The notes under the pieces are model-generated. The model had not been told where the DNA came from. It was given only the letters and a program-made list of their open reading frames with translations, and did no database searches. The translations under genes and the position numbers were made by a program. This document shows positions 36,961-45,147 of a stretch of 64,000 bases of DNA, in pieces. Position 1 is the first letter of the stretch; the number at the start of each line of letters is the position of its first letter. The DNA is taken from positions 558,001 to 622,000 of the forward strand of contig NZ_CABPSN010000003.1 in NCBI RefSeq assembly GCF_902459565.1, in the 5' to 3' direction. Source of the stretch: Pandoraea aquatica. Its GTDB lineage: Bacteria; Pseudomonadota; Gammaproteobacteria; Burkholderiales; Burkholderiaceae.

Positions 36961-38430
36961 TCAGCTATCGTTCCCCAGCGTCCCACCGAGTGCTTTGACG
37001 AGCGAGAGCGTGGCGTCGATCTGCGCGAGGCGGGACTGCGCGGCGTTGCGGCGGGCTTGACGAGCGAGGCGTTGGGCGTCGAGCCACGATTGCAGATCGA
37101 TGTCGCCGGCGCGATAGCGCGCCTCCGAGAGTTCGGCTGCTCGCTGGGCGAGGGCGGCGGCGCTCGCGAGCGACGTGTATTGCGACGTTGTTCGTTCGCG
37201 TGCCGAGAGGGCGTCTTCGACTTCCGTCAGTGCGGTGAGTAGTGTGTTGCGAAACGTCGCGACCGACTGCTCGTAGTCATTGCGCGCGAGTGCCGTCGTA
37301 AAGCGTGCCGTTTGCACCTGAAGGAACGGCATGGCGATCGTTGCGGCGAGCGTGCCGACAGGATTGGCGAGCAGGCGCGAGAGCGACTCGCTGGTGGTTT
37401 GCGCGGTGCCGGTGAGCGTGAGAGACGGATAGAACGATAGACGGGCGGCGTCCACATCTGCCAGACGTGCGCGAACGCGCGTCTCCGCGGCGGCGAGGTC
37501 CGGGCGCTGGGCGAGGAGCGACGCGGGCAGTCCGGGCGCGACATCAGGCAACTGTGCGACGATGAGCGAATCGCGCTCGGCGAAGCGTGTCTGCGCGGGA
37601 CGTCCGAGCGCGTTCGCCAGCGAGTGCCGGGCGGCATCGCGCAACCGTTCCCATTCTGCGAGTGCGCCTGCGACGGCGTCGCGATCCTGCTGTGCCTGCA
37701 CGGGGTCGAGGGCAGACACCGAACCGGCGCGACGACGGGCCGCGACCAGTGCGACGGCACGGTCGGCAGCGGCGAGGTCTTCCGTCGCACTGCGCACGTT
37801 CTCGTTCAGATAAGCGACGCGCCAGTAGAGCGAGGCGACCTGACTTGAGAGCGAGAGGGCGGCGGCGCGGCGGTCCCATGCGCTGGCGGCGGCTTGCCAG
37901 TGGGTGGCGTCGCGTTGCGCGGCGAGTTTGTTCCAGAGGTCGACTTCGTAGCTGATGCCGACGCTTGCGCCGGACGTCGTCTGCGTCTGTCCGTTCATGC
38001 GCTGCGCGGCTTGTCCGCCGTCGAGCGCGCGCGCCTTCGAGCCGGTGATGTTGGCGGAGAACTGCGGCCAGCGATTGGCGTCCATCAGTCCGGCCTGGAG
38101 CGCGTCGCGATCCGCTTGCAGGGCTTTGAGGGCGAGCGCGGGGTTGGCTGCGAGCGCCTGAGCGATGAGCGAGTCGAGCTGCGGTTCGCGAAACGCGCGC
38201 CACCACGGCGCAATATCGGCATCGACTGCCGCGTTCGCATTGTCCCCTTGCGCTGCACCTGGCCGAATGCCGTCGATGGGCGTCTGAAATTGCGAGGGGA
38301 CGGGCAACGTCGGGCGTTCATAGACGGTGCGCGTAAGGCTGCAAGCGCTGAGCATCGCGCAGACGGTGACCGCTACCAGCGATGGCGCGATGCCCGGGCG
38401 CGGCTGGAAAAATCCTGAAAGGCAATTCAT
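36961..38430 (-). CDS. RND/MacAB-type efflux outer-membrane factor lipoprotein (NodT/TolC family)
   Basis: The 489-residue protein has a lipoprotein signal ending AMLSAC (Cys30), then YERPTLPVPSQF and the two outer-membrane efflux domains with long coiled-coil hairpins (PWWRAFREPQLDSLIAQALAANPAL, DPVQAQQDRDAVAGALAEWERLR, YRAGDIDLQSWLDAQRLARQARRNAAQ). It is the exit duct for the MacA-MacB pump encoded upstream. The start at 38430 is chosen for the signal peptide. A longer frame begins at 38535, overlapping the macB stop as ATGA, but would add 35 residues ahead of the signal. A strong terminator hairpin lies just before the chosen ATG. Confidence 0.9.
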   Translation of the reverse strand: MNCLSGFFQPRPGIAPSLVAVTVCAMLSACSLTRTVYERPTLPVPSQFQTPIDGIRPGAAQGDNANAAVDADIAPWWRAFREPQLDSLIAQALAANPALALKALQADRDALQAGLMDANRWPQFSANITGSKARALDGGQAAQRMNGQTQTTSGASVGISYEVDLWNKLAAQRDATHWQAAASAWDRRAAALSLSSQVASLYWRVAYLNENVRSATEDLAAADRAVALVAARRRAGSVSALDPVQAQQDRDAVAGALAEWERLRDAARHSLANALGRPAQTRFAERDSLIVAQLPDVAPGLPASLLAQRPDLAAAETRVRARLADVDAARLSFYPSLTLTGTAQTTSESLSRLLANPVGTLAATIAMPFLQVQTARFTTALARNDYEQSVATFRNTLLTALTEVEDALSARERTTSQYTSLASAAALAQRAAELSEARYRAGDIDLQSWLDAQRLARQARRNAAQSRLAQIDATLSLVKALGGTLGNDS

Positions 38431-38440
38431 CGAATCTGTC

Positions 38441-38479
38441 AAAAAGACCCCCACGCGCGACACCGAATCGCGCGTGGGG
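38441..38479 (-). terminator. Intrinsic terminator between macB and the outer-membrane factor gene
   Basis: On the minus strand CCCCACGCGCGA and TCGCGCGTGGGG (38449-38479) form a perfect 12-bp stem with a 7-nt loop, then GTC and TTTTT (38441-38445). The T tract ends about ten bases before the outer-membrane factor ATG at 38430. Confidence 0.85.
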
Positions 38480-38531
38480 TATAAAAGCCATCCCGAGCCT
38501 GAGGGGGGGCGCAGCGGGACGGCGGGGGCAA

Positions 38532-40568
38532 TCATTCACGGGCCAGGGCATCTACCGGATCGAGGCGTGCGGCACTGCGTGCCGGGAGCCAGCCACTGAG
38601 CATGCCGATGGCGCAGGCGCAAGCCACGGCGGCCGCAAACGTATTCGTCGAAAACACCACCGAGACCTGCGGCACGAACGTCGCGACCAGCCAGCCGATG
38701 GCGTACGACAGCACCACGCCGACAGCACCGCCCATCAGACAGACGAGTACTGCTTCGATGAGGAACTGCCGGAGGATGTCCTGACGGCGTGCGCCGATCG
38801 CACGACGGATGCCGATCTCGCGCGTGCGCTCCGTCACCGAGACCAGCATGATGTTCATCACGCCGATGCCACCGACCACGAGCGAGATAAGCGCGACGAA
38901 CGAGAGCAGAAGTGTGAGCATCTGGCTCGTGCGTGAGATGGACTTCACGATCGTGTCCATGTTGAACGTGAAGAAATCCTTCTTGCCGTGGGCGCGCGTG
39001 AGCAGGCGAATGATCCCGGCTTCGGCGGCGGCGGGCGGATGGCCATCGAGAATGCGGACCGTGATCGATTCCAGATGTTGCTGACCGGCAAGCCGACTCG
39101 CGACCGTTGTCCAGGGGACATAGACATTGAGCGAGCGGCTGACGAACATCGACGAGCGATCGCGCACAACACCGATCACGCGAAGCGGTAGCGAGCCGGC
39201 GAGCACGATTTGCCCGATGGGATCGCCGCCATTCGGTAGCAGCTTGCGCAGCGTGTTCTCGCCGAGCAGGGCAACTTGTGCCTGACGTTCCACTTCGCTG
39301 GCGTCGAAGCTGCGACCGCGGGCGAGCTTCAGACCGTTGGCGCGCATGAAGTCCGCGCTTTCACCGTGGACTTGCGCGTCCGTGTCGATGCGTCCGAAGC
39401 GCATGCGGGCCGTGCGGGGGCCGACTTGCGCCGTCACGCTGTCCGTGTAGGGCTGGGCGGCGAGAAGATCGGCGTCGCGGGGCAGCAGCGTACGAATCTC
39501 CGCGGCCTTATCGTCATTGAAGTCCTTGCCGCGCAGGACCGTGATCGTGTTCGGGGCGATGTTGCCGATATCGTTGAGCACACGCCGTTTCGTCCCTTCG
39601 CCGATGGCCGACAGCGAGACCACCGACGTAATGCCGATGATGATGCCGAGCATCGTGAGGCCGGTGCGCAGACGGTGTGAGGCGAGTGCGTGCCATGCCA
39701 TCGACAGGCTTTCCGCAAACGTCGGCCAACCACTCAACCAGCGAGTCAGCCAATTGCCGCGCGACATTTTCGGCGCATCTGGCGCATCTGACGTTAAAGC
39801 ATCCGCCGAACGGGGTGGACAGGAAGACACATCGCGCGTCTCGCTCGTGACCGAAGCGTTGACCGCATGGGGCGTGTCGTTAAGCCGATCGCACTTGATG
39901 CGTCCGTCGGCGATTTCGATCACACGTTGTGCCCATGCGGCGACATTCGGATCGTGTGTGACGAGGATGATCGTGTGCCCGCGCGCGTGGAGTTCGCGCA
40001 GGATGTGCATCACTTCCAGACCGCTGTGGCTGTCGAGTGCGCCGGTCGGTTCGTCGGCGAGGATGATGTCGCCGCCGTTCATGAGGGCGCGGGCAATACT
40101 CACACGCTGCTGCTGCCCGCCCGACATCTGCGAGGGCCGATGCGAGAGATGCTTGCCTAGCCCGAGCCGTTCGAGCAGCGCGGCGGAATGCGACGAGCGT
40201 TGCGAGCGCGGGATACCGGCGTAGACCGCGGGCACTTCCACGTTGCCCTGAGCCGAGAGATGGCCCATCAGGTGATAGCGCTGGAAGATGAAGCCGAAGT
40301 ACTCGCGGCGCAGCTGTGCGAGTGCGTCGTCCGAGAGCGAGGCGACGTCGTGCCCGTCGATTTCGTAGCGACCGAGGGTGGCCCGGTCGAGACAGCCGAG
40401 CACGTTCATGAGCGTCGACTTACCGGAGCCGGACGGTCCCATGATTGCGACCATTTCACCGCGCTCGATGACGAGTTCGACGTCACGCAGGACCGTGACG
40501 GCACCGTCACCCTCGCCGAAAGAGCGAGAGATGCCGGAGAGTCGCAGGAGCGGGGCTGAGGCGTTCAT
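38532..40568 (-). CDS. macB: MacB-type ABC transporter (ATPase fused to permease)
   Basis: The 678-residue inner-membrane protein has an N-terminal ATPase (Walker A GPSGSGKST 44-52, signature MSGGQQQRVSIARAL, Walker B ILADEPTGALD), a linker of about 50 residues, then one transmembrane helix (HRLRTGLTMLGIIIGITSVVSL), a MacB periplasmic domain and the FtsX-type C-terminal helices (GGIGVMNIMLVSVTERTREIGIRRAIGARRQDIL). It drives export of a peptide, siderophore, lipid or macrolide-like substrate with MacA and an outer-membrane duct. The start overlaps the macA stop by one base (TGATG); a GTG one codon upstream is possible. The substrate is unknown. Confidence 0.95.
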   Translation of the reverse strand: MNASAPLLRLSGISRSFGEGDGAVTVLRDVELVIERGEMVAIMGPSGSGKSTLMNVLGCLDRATLGRYEIDGHDVASLSDDALAQLRREYFGFIFQRYHLMGHLSAQGNVEVPAVYAGIPRSQRSSHSAALLERLGLGKHLSHRPSQMSGGQQQRVSIARALMNGGDIILADEPTGALDSHSGLEVMHILRELHARGHTIILVTHDPNVAAWAQRVIEIADGRIKCDRLNDTPHAVNASVTSETRDVSSCPPRSADALTSDAPDAPKMSRGNWLTRWLSGWPTFAESLSMAWHALASHRLRTGLTMLGIIIGITSVVSLSAIGEGTKRRVLNDIGNIAPNTITVLRGKDFNDDKAAEIRTLLPRDADLLAAQPYTDSVTAQVGPRTARMRFGRIDTDAQVHGESADFMRANGLKLARGRSFDASEVERQAQVALLGENTLRKLLPNGGDPIGQIVLAGSLPLRVIGVVRDRSSMFVSRSLNVYVPWTTVASRLAGQQHLESITVRILDGHPPAAAEAGIIRLLTRAHGKKDFFTFNMDTIVKSISRTSQMLTLLLSFVALISLVVGGIGVMNIMLVSVTERTREIGIRRAIGARRQDILRQFLIEAVLVCLMGGAVGVVLSYAIGWLVATFVPQVSVVFSTNTFAAAVACACAIGMLSGWLPARSAARLDPVDALARE

Positions 40569-41734
40569 CACAGGAGGGTTCCGGCGTCGTTGCTACCGGA
40601 CGGCGGTGCGTCGGTCGGATCGGCGGTCACGACACGATCGCCTTCGGCGAGTCCGTCGAGCGCTTGCGCGGTCAGACGGTTGTCGAGTCCGACCTTCACC
40701 CAGCGCGGGTGAGCGACGCCTTTGGCGTCGAGCACACGAACGCGATAGCGGCCGTCGGCGCGCTTTTCGCCGAGGGCGACAGAAGGAAACGTCAAAGCGT
40801 TAGAGATACGGGCACTGACGATAGACACTTGCGCCGTCATATCGGGACGGAGGACGCCGGCCGGATTGGGCACATCGAAGAGGGCATTAAAGAAGATCGC
40901 GTTATTGATTTTCTCGGGTGAGGGTTGGATGACGCGGAGCTTGCCTTCGTAGCGTTTTTCGGGCGCGCCGAGGATCGTGAAGTAGACCGGTTGACCGGCG
41001 CGAATGCGCACGACATCGGCTTCCGAGACCTGAGCGCGAATCGTCATCATCGAGAGGTCGGCGACCTTCAGGATCGTCGGGATTTGATAGATCGCGGTGA
41101 CCGTCTGTCCTTCTTGGGTGGTGATAGCGGTGACCGTGCCGTTAATGGGCGCAGTGATCTGCGTATAGGACTGATTCGTGCGTGCCTTATCGACCTTCAC
41201 CTTTTGCTGACTGATCTGAGAGTCGAGGGAAGCGAGTTCAGCGGTAAGGGCGTCGGCTTCGGTGCGCGCTTTCTCGAGGTCGCGGGGCGAGGTGGCGTCG
41301 TCGTGGGCGAGTTGTTGTTGACGGGCGAGTTCGCGGGTGGCTTGTGCGAGGCGAATGGCTTTGGCGCGACGGTCGGCGGCGAGCGTGGTGAGACCGGCGT
41401 TGGCTTCGCGCAGGTCGTTATCGCTGGATGTCGGATCGATGACGGCGAGCAGTTGCCCTTTCGAGACGGCATCGCCGAGCACGACCTTGAGGGAGCGGAG
41501 TTGTCCGTTGGCTTGTGAGCCGACTTCGACTTGTTTGATGGGTTGCAGGACGCCAGTGGCGAGGACGGCGTCTTCGAGATCGGCGCGGGCGACCTTAGCG
41601 GAGAGATAAGCGGGCGGCGTGGGGCGAGGCCATTGCCAAGCGACGAGGGCGGCGAGCAGGACGATGGCGACTGCGCCGATCTTGCGACGTTGGGTAAAGC
41701 GAAAAGCGGAGAGTCGAGAAAGGGGGCGTGTCAT
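40568..41734 (-). CDS. macA: MacA-type periplasmic adaptor (HlyD/membrane fusion protein)
   Basis: The 388-residue protein has one N-terminal membrane anchor (about 18-35), lipoyl-like half-motifs (VEVGSQANGQLRSLKVVLGDAVSKGQLLAVIDP and ITAPINGTVTAITTQEGQTV), a central coiled-coil hairpin (about 100-180), and beta-barrel and membrane-proximal domains. It bridges MacB and the outer-membrane factor. The gene opens the three-gene macA-macB-duct operon, whose organisation resembles pvdRT-opmQ of pseudomonads; no siderophore genes are seen here. Upstream is an unusual G-rich interval. Confidence 0.95.
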   Translation of the reverse strand: MTRPLSRLSAFRFTQRRKIGAVAIVLLAALVAWQWPRPTPPAYLSAKVARADLEDAVLATGVLQPIKQVEVGSQANGQLRSLKVVLGDAVSKGQLLAVIDPTSSDNDLREANAGLTTLAADRRAKAIRLAQATRELARQQQLAHDDATSPRDLEKARTEADALTAELASLDSQISQQKVKVDKARTNQSYTQITAPINGTVTAITTQEGQTVTAIYQIPTILKVADLSMMTIRAQVSEADVVRIRAGQPVYFTILGAPEKRYEGKLRVIQPSPEKINNAIFFNALFDVPNPAGVLRPDMTAQVSIVSARISNALTFPSVALGEKRADGRYRVRVLDAKGVAHPRWVKVGLDNRLTAQALDGLAEGDRVVTADPTDAPPSGSNDAGTLL

Positions 41735-42560
41735 CGAAGGGAAAAAATGCCGAAAGCCGTCGCGGGGTAAAGCGAACGTGAGGCGATGCTAAACAAAGGC
41801 GTGGAGACAAACTGTTTTTAGTTGTTGGGACTTTGTGAACAGAGATAACGGGAAAGAAAAAGCAAAGAAAAGCGATCAAAGGAGACAAAAAGAAACAAAG
41901 AAGGAGAGAGAAAGGGGGGGGGGAGAGAAGTGGGTGAAGCGTTGAGAGGGGCTGAGAGGGAATGGGGTGGGTGGTGCGATTAGGGGGACTGGAAGTGTGT
42001 GGGCGACGACACGGCCGGTCCGCAGCAGTTGCGGAGCACGTGCGGGGCGGTTGTGGCGTCGCGATGGCGCTGGAGAAGAGCGGTGTCGACGGGACCAGCG
42101 GCGTTACATAAGCAAGCGAGAAGAGGGCGGTGTCGGTTGAGGCACTGGGTGCTTTGAGGGGGACGGACCGGGGCGCCTTTCTGCAGCGAGTTGGGTTTAT
42201 GTCTGAGAGGCGGAAAGGGGCCCCGGTCCGTTAGGGGGGAGGTGTTAGGGGCGGGGGGGGCTGGGGAAAATGTGGAGAGAGGGAAAGGGGGCGTTGCGGG
42301 TTATGGTTTTGGGGTGGGGAGGGGCTTGAGAGCCTTATCCGGTAAAGGAGAGAGTGATTTCGAGGGAGCTGAGTGCGTGGTGGCGAAATGTCTGCACAGT
42401 GTGGAGATTGCGGGTCGTGGGTGGCGTACGAAGGCGACTGCCGGGGTGGTGTGTAAGGCGGTCGCAGCGATATGGGATCGCTGAATTGGCTATAATTTCG
42501 CCTTAAATCGCCTAACGTCGACGAAATCTCGATTTTCGAGCCTTTGGTGCCGCCATGAGG
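41735..42560. other. Purine- and G-rich non-coding stretch with G-quadruplex motifs
   Basis: I see no gene in these 800 bases. From 41897 to 41930 the plus strand is 34 uninterrupted purines, including a run of ten G (41914-41923). Quadruplex-type motifs (four or more G runs with short loops) occur on the plus strand at 41948-41971 and 42234-42265, with more G runs at 42297-42325. Stop codons interrupt most frames, and the proline-rich minus frame (42231-42590) looks like a by-product of base bias. The interval must hold the macA promoter. Confidence 0.6.
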
Positions 42561-42610
42561 CTGTGAGATGGTCTCAGTCCACCTTACCAATCCTTTCTGA
42601 AATAAGGATT
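42491..42610 (+). promoter_or_regulatory. Candidate promoter and inverted repeat ahead of the two-component genes
   Basis: A consensus TATAAT occurs at 42491-42496 with only a weak -35 box. At 42589-42610 AATCCTT and AAGGATT form a perfect 7-bp inverted repeat around an 8-nt spacer, more like an operator than a terminator. The distance to the response-regulator ATG is over 300 bp, leaving room for the small ORF at 42700. Confidence 0.35.
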
Positions 42611-42699
42611 GAGCGCCATTCTGTTGGATGCTTCGGTCAACGCTTCACTGGACGGGCGCGCAAACTGCGGTGTATCTCGTCACGGAGGGGTACAAAGCA

Positions 42700-42920
42700 T
42701 GGCCATTACCATTGGTTCGCCGGATACGGCGGTGCATCGTGCCTGGCGCTTGCCGGGACAAGGGGCGGCTTCGACGGTCGGCACACATCGTGCGGCGTCG
42801 GGAGCAGATCGATATGCCAATGCGCTGCGGGCGCTCTCCAGTACGCCGGAGCCTGTGTCCGTCACGCAAGACGATGCAGTGAAACTGTCGCAAGGCGCGA
42901 CGGCACCGCGCGCAACCTAA
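42700..42920 (+). CDS. Hypothetical 73-residue protein upstream of the response regulator
   Basis: An ATG with GGAGG eleven bases upstream opens a 73-codon frame, starting MAITIGSPDTAVHRAWRLPG and ending 17 bp before the response-regulator ATG. Third-position GC looks like that of coding DNA here. It is Ala/Ser/Thr-rich with no membrane segment or recognisable domain. Being first in a probable operon with a two-component pair it could be a regulatory small protein, but that is a guess from position only. Confidence 0.4.
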
Positions 42921-42937
42921 TTTACCGAGAAATATTC

Positions 42938-43795
42938 ATGAGTCTGCATGTTCTTCTGGTCGATGACGATCCTGTCGTTCGCGACCTATTGCGCGAATTG
43001 CTGCACGCCAATGGCATGCAGGTCTCGGTGCTTCACAACGGCGCGTCGTTGCTGCGCCGGTTGGAGCTCGAACGACCGTCCGTCATTTTGCTCGACATCA
43101 TGATGCCGGAGCGCGACGGCCTGCGTGCACTGCAGGACTTGCGTGCGGCGGGCGAGGATATCCCCGTCATCATGTTGTCGGCGCGTGGCGGCCCGCTCGA
43201 TCGTGCGCTCGGCCTTGAACTGGGGGCTGACGATTACCTTGCCAAGCCGTTCGATCCGCGCGAGTTGCTGGCGCGTATCCATGCGGTGCTGCGCCGTCGT
43301 GGCCCGGTTGCGGCCAGCGCGCCGGATGCGCGTGCGCCGTACCGATTCGGTCCGTTCGAACTGGATTACACGCTGCGCACCCTTCAGCGTGAGGGCGAGC
43401 GCCTCCCGCTGCGCGATACCGAATTCGCCATGCTCAAGGCGTTCACCCAGCATCCCATGCAGGTGCTGCCGCGCGTCAAACTGCACGCCATGCTGTATGG
43501 CGACGGTATCGCCTTCCGTGACCGTAGCCTCGATGTGCCCGTGTGGCGTCTGCGCCGTCTCATCGAAGCCGACCCGTCGGAACCGCGCTACATCCAGACC
43601 ATCCGCGGCAAGGGTTACGTGTTCGTGCCGGGTGGCGAGCTGACCGAGGGCGCGACGTCCGAGGCCCGCGAGCGTGCTGAAGGTATGGGCGATGCAAGTG
43701 ATATCGGCAACGTTGGCGACGACGGATTGTCGCTCGCGACCACCGCATCGGCAGGCAAGCGCACCGTGCGCGGCTGGCGGGAGTCCGCTGCGTGA
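42938..43795 (+). CDS. Two-component response regulator, OmpR/PhoB family
   Basis: The 285-residue protein has a receiver domain with acidic pocket Asp9-Asp11, phosphorylation site Asp53 (ILLDIMMPERDG), Ser81 and Lys103 (LAKPFDP), then a winged-helix DNA-binding domain (about 128-228; LPLRDTEFAMLKAFTQHP, YIQTIRGKGYVFVP). A Gly/Ala/Glu-rich tail of about 50 residues follows the winged helix, which is unusual for the family. The frame is open far upstream but MSLHVLLVDDDP is the natural start. Its stop overlaps the kinase GTG start (GTGA). Confidence 0.94.
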   Translation: MSLHVLLVDDDPVVRDLLRELLHANGMQVSVLHNGASLLRRLELERPSVILLDIMMPERDGLRALQDLRAAGEDIPVIMLSARGGPLDRALGLELGADDYLAKPFDPRELLARIHAVLRRRGPVAASAPDARAPYRFGPFELDYTLRTLQREGERLPLRDTEFAMLKAFTQHPMQVLPRVKLHAMLYGDGIAFRDRSLDVPVWRLRRLIEADPSEPRYIQTIRGKGYVFVPGGELTEGATSEARERAEGMGDASDIGNVGDDGLSLATTASAGKRTVRGWRESAA

Positions 43796-45147
43796 ATTTG
43801 CGTTGGTTGCTGCGCGACTCCCTGTTCGCGCGCATGGCATGGTTGGGCATTGCCGTGTTGTTGGTGATGCATCTCGTGTGGAGTGCGCTGGTGTTCTACC
43901 AGCGCCCGCGCCAGCAAGTCGACGGCTTCGCCCGAGGCTTGCTGGTGGCCATTCAAAGTGTCGATCAGCGCGCTGTCGACCCCGGCAGCCTCGCGCCGCC
44001 GCATGCCGTGCGTCGTGTTCCTGTGGCGCAAACACCGAGCTTCACCAACGAAGCTGACGACGAGCGCGCCACGCGCCTGCGTCAGGAACTGCTCTCGCGT
44101 CTGCCGCCAGACACCCAACTCCATATCGTCAACGAACGCAAACGCGGCAACATCTGGGTGCTGCTGCCGCAACGCGACGAGTGGATCGTCATCGGACTCG
44201 ATCTTCCGCCGATGCCGCCGTTCGTACGCGAGACCGTCGGCATTCTTATCGGTGCCGTGCTGCTCGCACTCCTCGTGGCGTGGCAGATGCAGCGCCCCAT
44301 TGCCCGGCTTGCGCATGCGGCCCGGGTGATCGCTCGCGGACGGCGTCCCGCGCTGTTGCCCGAGCAGGGGCCGCACGAACTGCGCGACCTGACCCACGCG
44401 TTCAACGAGATGGCCAAGCGACTGGCCGAAGCCGAAGACAATCAGGCCATCATGCTCGCGGGCATTGCGCACGATCTCAAGTCGCCGCTCACGCGTTTGC
44501 GCCTGCGTGCCGATCTCATCGACAGCGAGAATTCACGAGATGGATTTGTGCGCGATATCGCGTCCATCGACCACATCGTTCAGCAATTCCTCGCCTATGC
44601 CAGAGACGAAGCGGACACCAGCCCGCTGATCGGCGTCGATGCGTTCCTGAGAGAACAATTTCCGGCGGACGAAGAAACCTCGGATTCCGGCCCTGTCACC
44701 AGCCCCGCCGGGGGTGTCGCTGAAGCTGCCGAATCCGCCGATGCCACCGACGATGCCTCGCTATTCGTCAGCAACTTGCGTGCAGGGCCCGAGTTCATGC
44801 TGCCGCGCACGCTACTCGACCGCGTGATGTCGAACCTCGTCGACAACGCGCTGGAACATGGCGAGCCGACCGTGCGTCTGGCGACATGGTGCGACGGGGC
44901 GACCGGATACATCGAAGTCAGCGACTGCGGCAAGGGGATTCCGGACGATCAGGTGGCGCTCGCCATGCGCCCCTTCGTGCGACTCGATGCCTCGCGCGGT
45001 GGCGAAGGCCATTGCGGCCTCGGACTGTCGCTTGTCGTGCGGCTCGTGGAAGGGCTGGGCGGCGCGGTGCGTCTCGGCAGATCCCCCGGCGGGGGATTGC
45101 GCGTGACGCTCCAGTTGCCGATGCTCAATAAATCTCCGGCACGATGA
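43792..45147 (+). CDS. Two-component sensor histidine kinase, EnvZ-like
   Basis: The 451-residue inner-membrane kinase has TM1 at about 14-36, a periplasmic domain (37-147), TM2 at about 148-166, a HAMP region (RPIARLAHAARVIARGRRP), the phospho-acceptor His227 (AGIAHDLKSPLTRLRLR) and an ATPase domain (NLVDNALEHG, DCGKGIPDDQ, GGEGHCGLGLSLV). Between the dimerisation helices and the N box lies an acidic Ser/Ala/Glu-rich insertion (about 291-323) not typical of EnvZ. Start is GTG. The stimulus is unknown. Its last 23 bases overlap the convergent PPK2 gene. Confidence 0.93.
   Translation: MNLRWLLRDSLFARMAWLGIAVLLVMHLVWSALVFYQRPRQQVDGFARGLLVAIQSVDQRAVDPGSLAPPHAVRRVPVAQTPSFTNEADDERATRLRQELLSRLPPDTQLHIVNERKRGNIWVLLPQRDEWIVIGLDLPPMPPFVRETVGILIGAVLLALLVAWQMQRPIARLAHAARVIARGRRPALLPEQGPHELRDLTHAFNEMAKRLAEAEDNQAIMLAGIAHDLKSPLTRLRLRADLIDSENSRDGFVRDIASIDHIVQQFLAYARDEADTSPLIGVDAFLREQFPADEETSDSGPVTSPAGGVAEAAESADATDDASLFVSNLRAGPEFMLPRTLLDRVMSNLVDNALEHGEPTVRLATWCDGATGYIEVSDCGKGIPDDQVALAMRPFVRLDASRGGEGHCGLGLSLVVRLVEGLGGAVRLGRSPGGGLRVTLQLPMLNKSPAR

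Noticed and set aside
36961-38535. Start of the outer-membrane factor at 38535 (ATGA overlap with macB)
   Set aside because: It would put 35 residues, partly encoded by a terminator hairpin, before a clear lipoprotein signal peptide; kept only as an alternative.
42231-42590. 119-codon Pro/Ser-rich minus-strand frame
   Set aside because: The proline richness follows from G-rich plus-strand DNA (CCC codons on the minus strand); no start signals.
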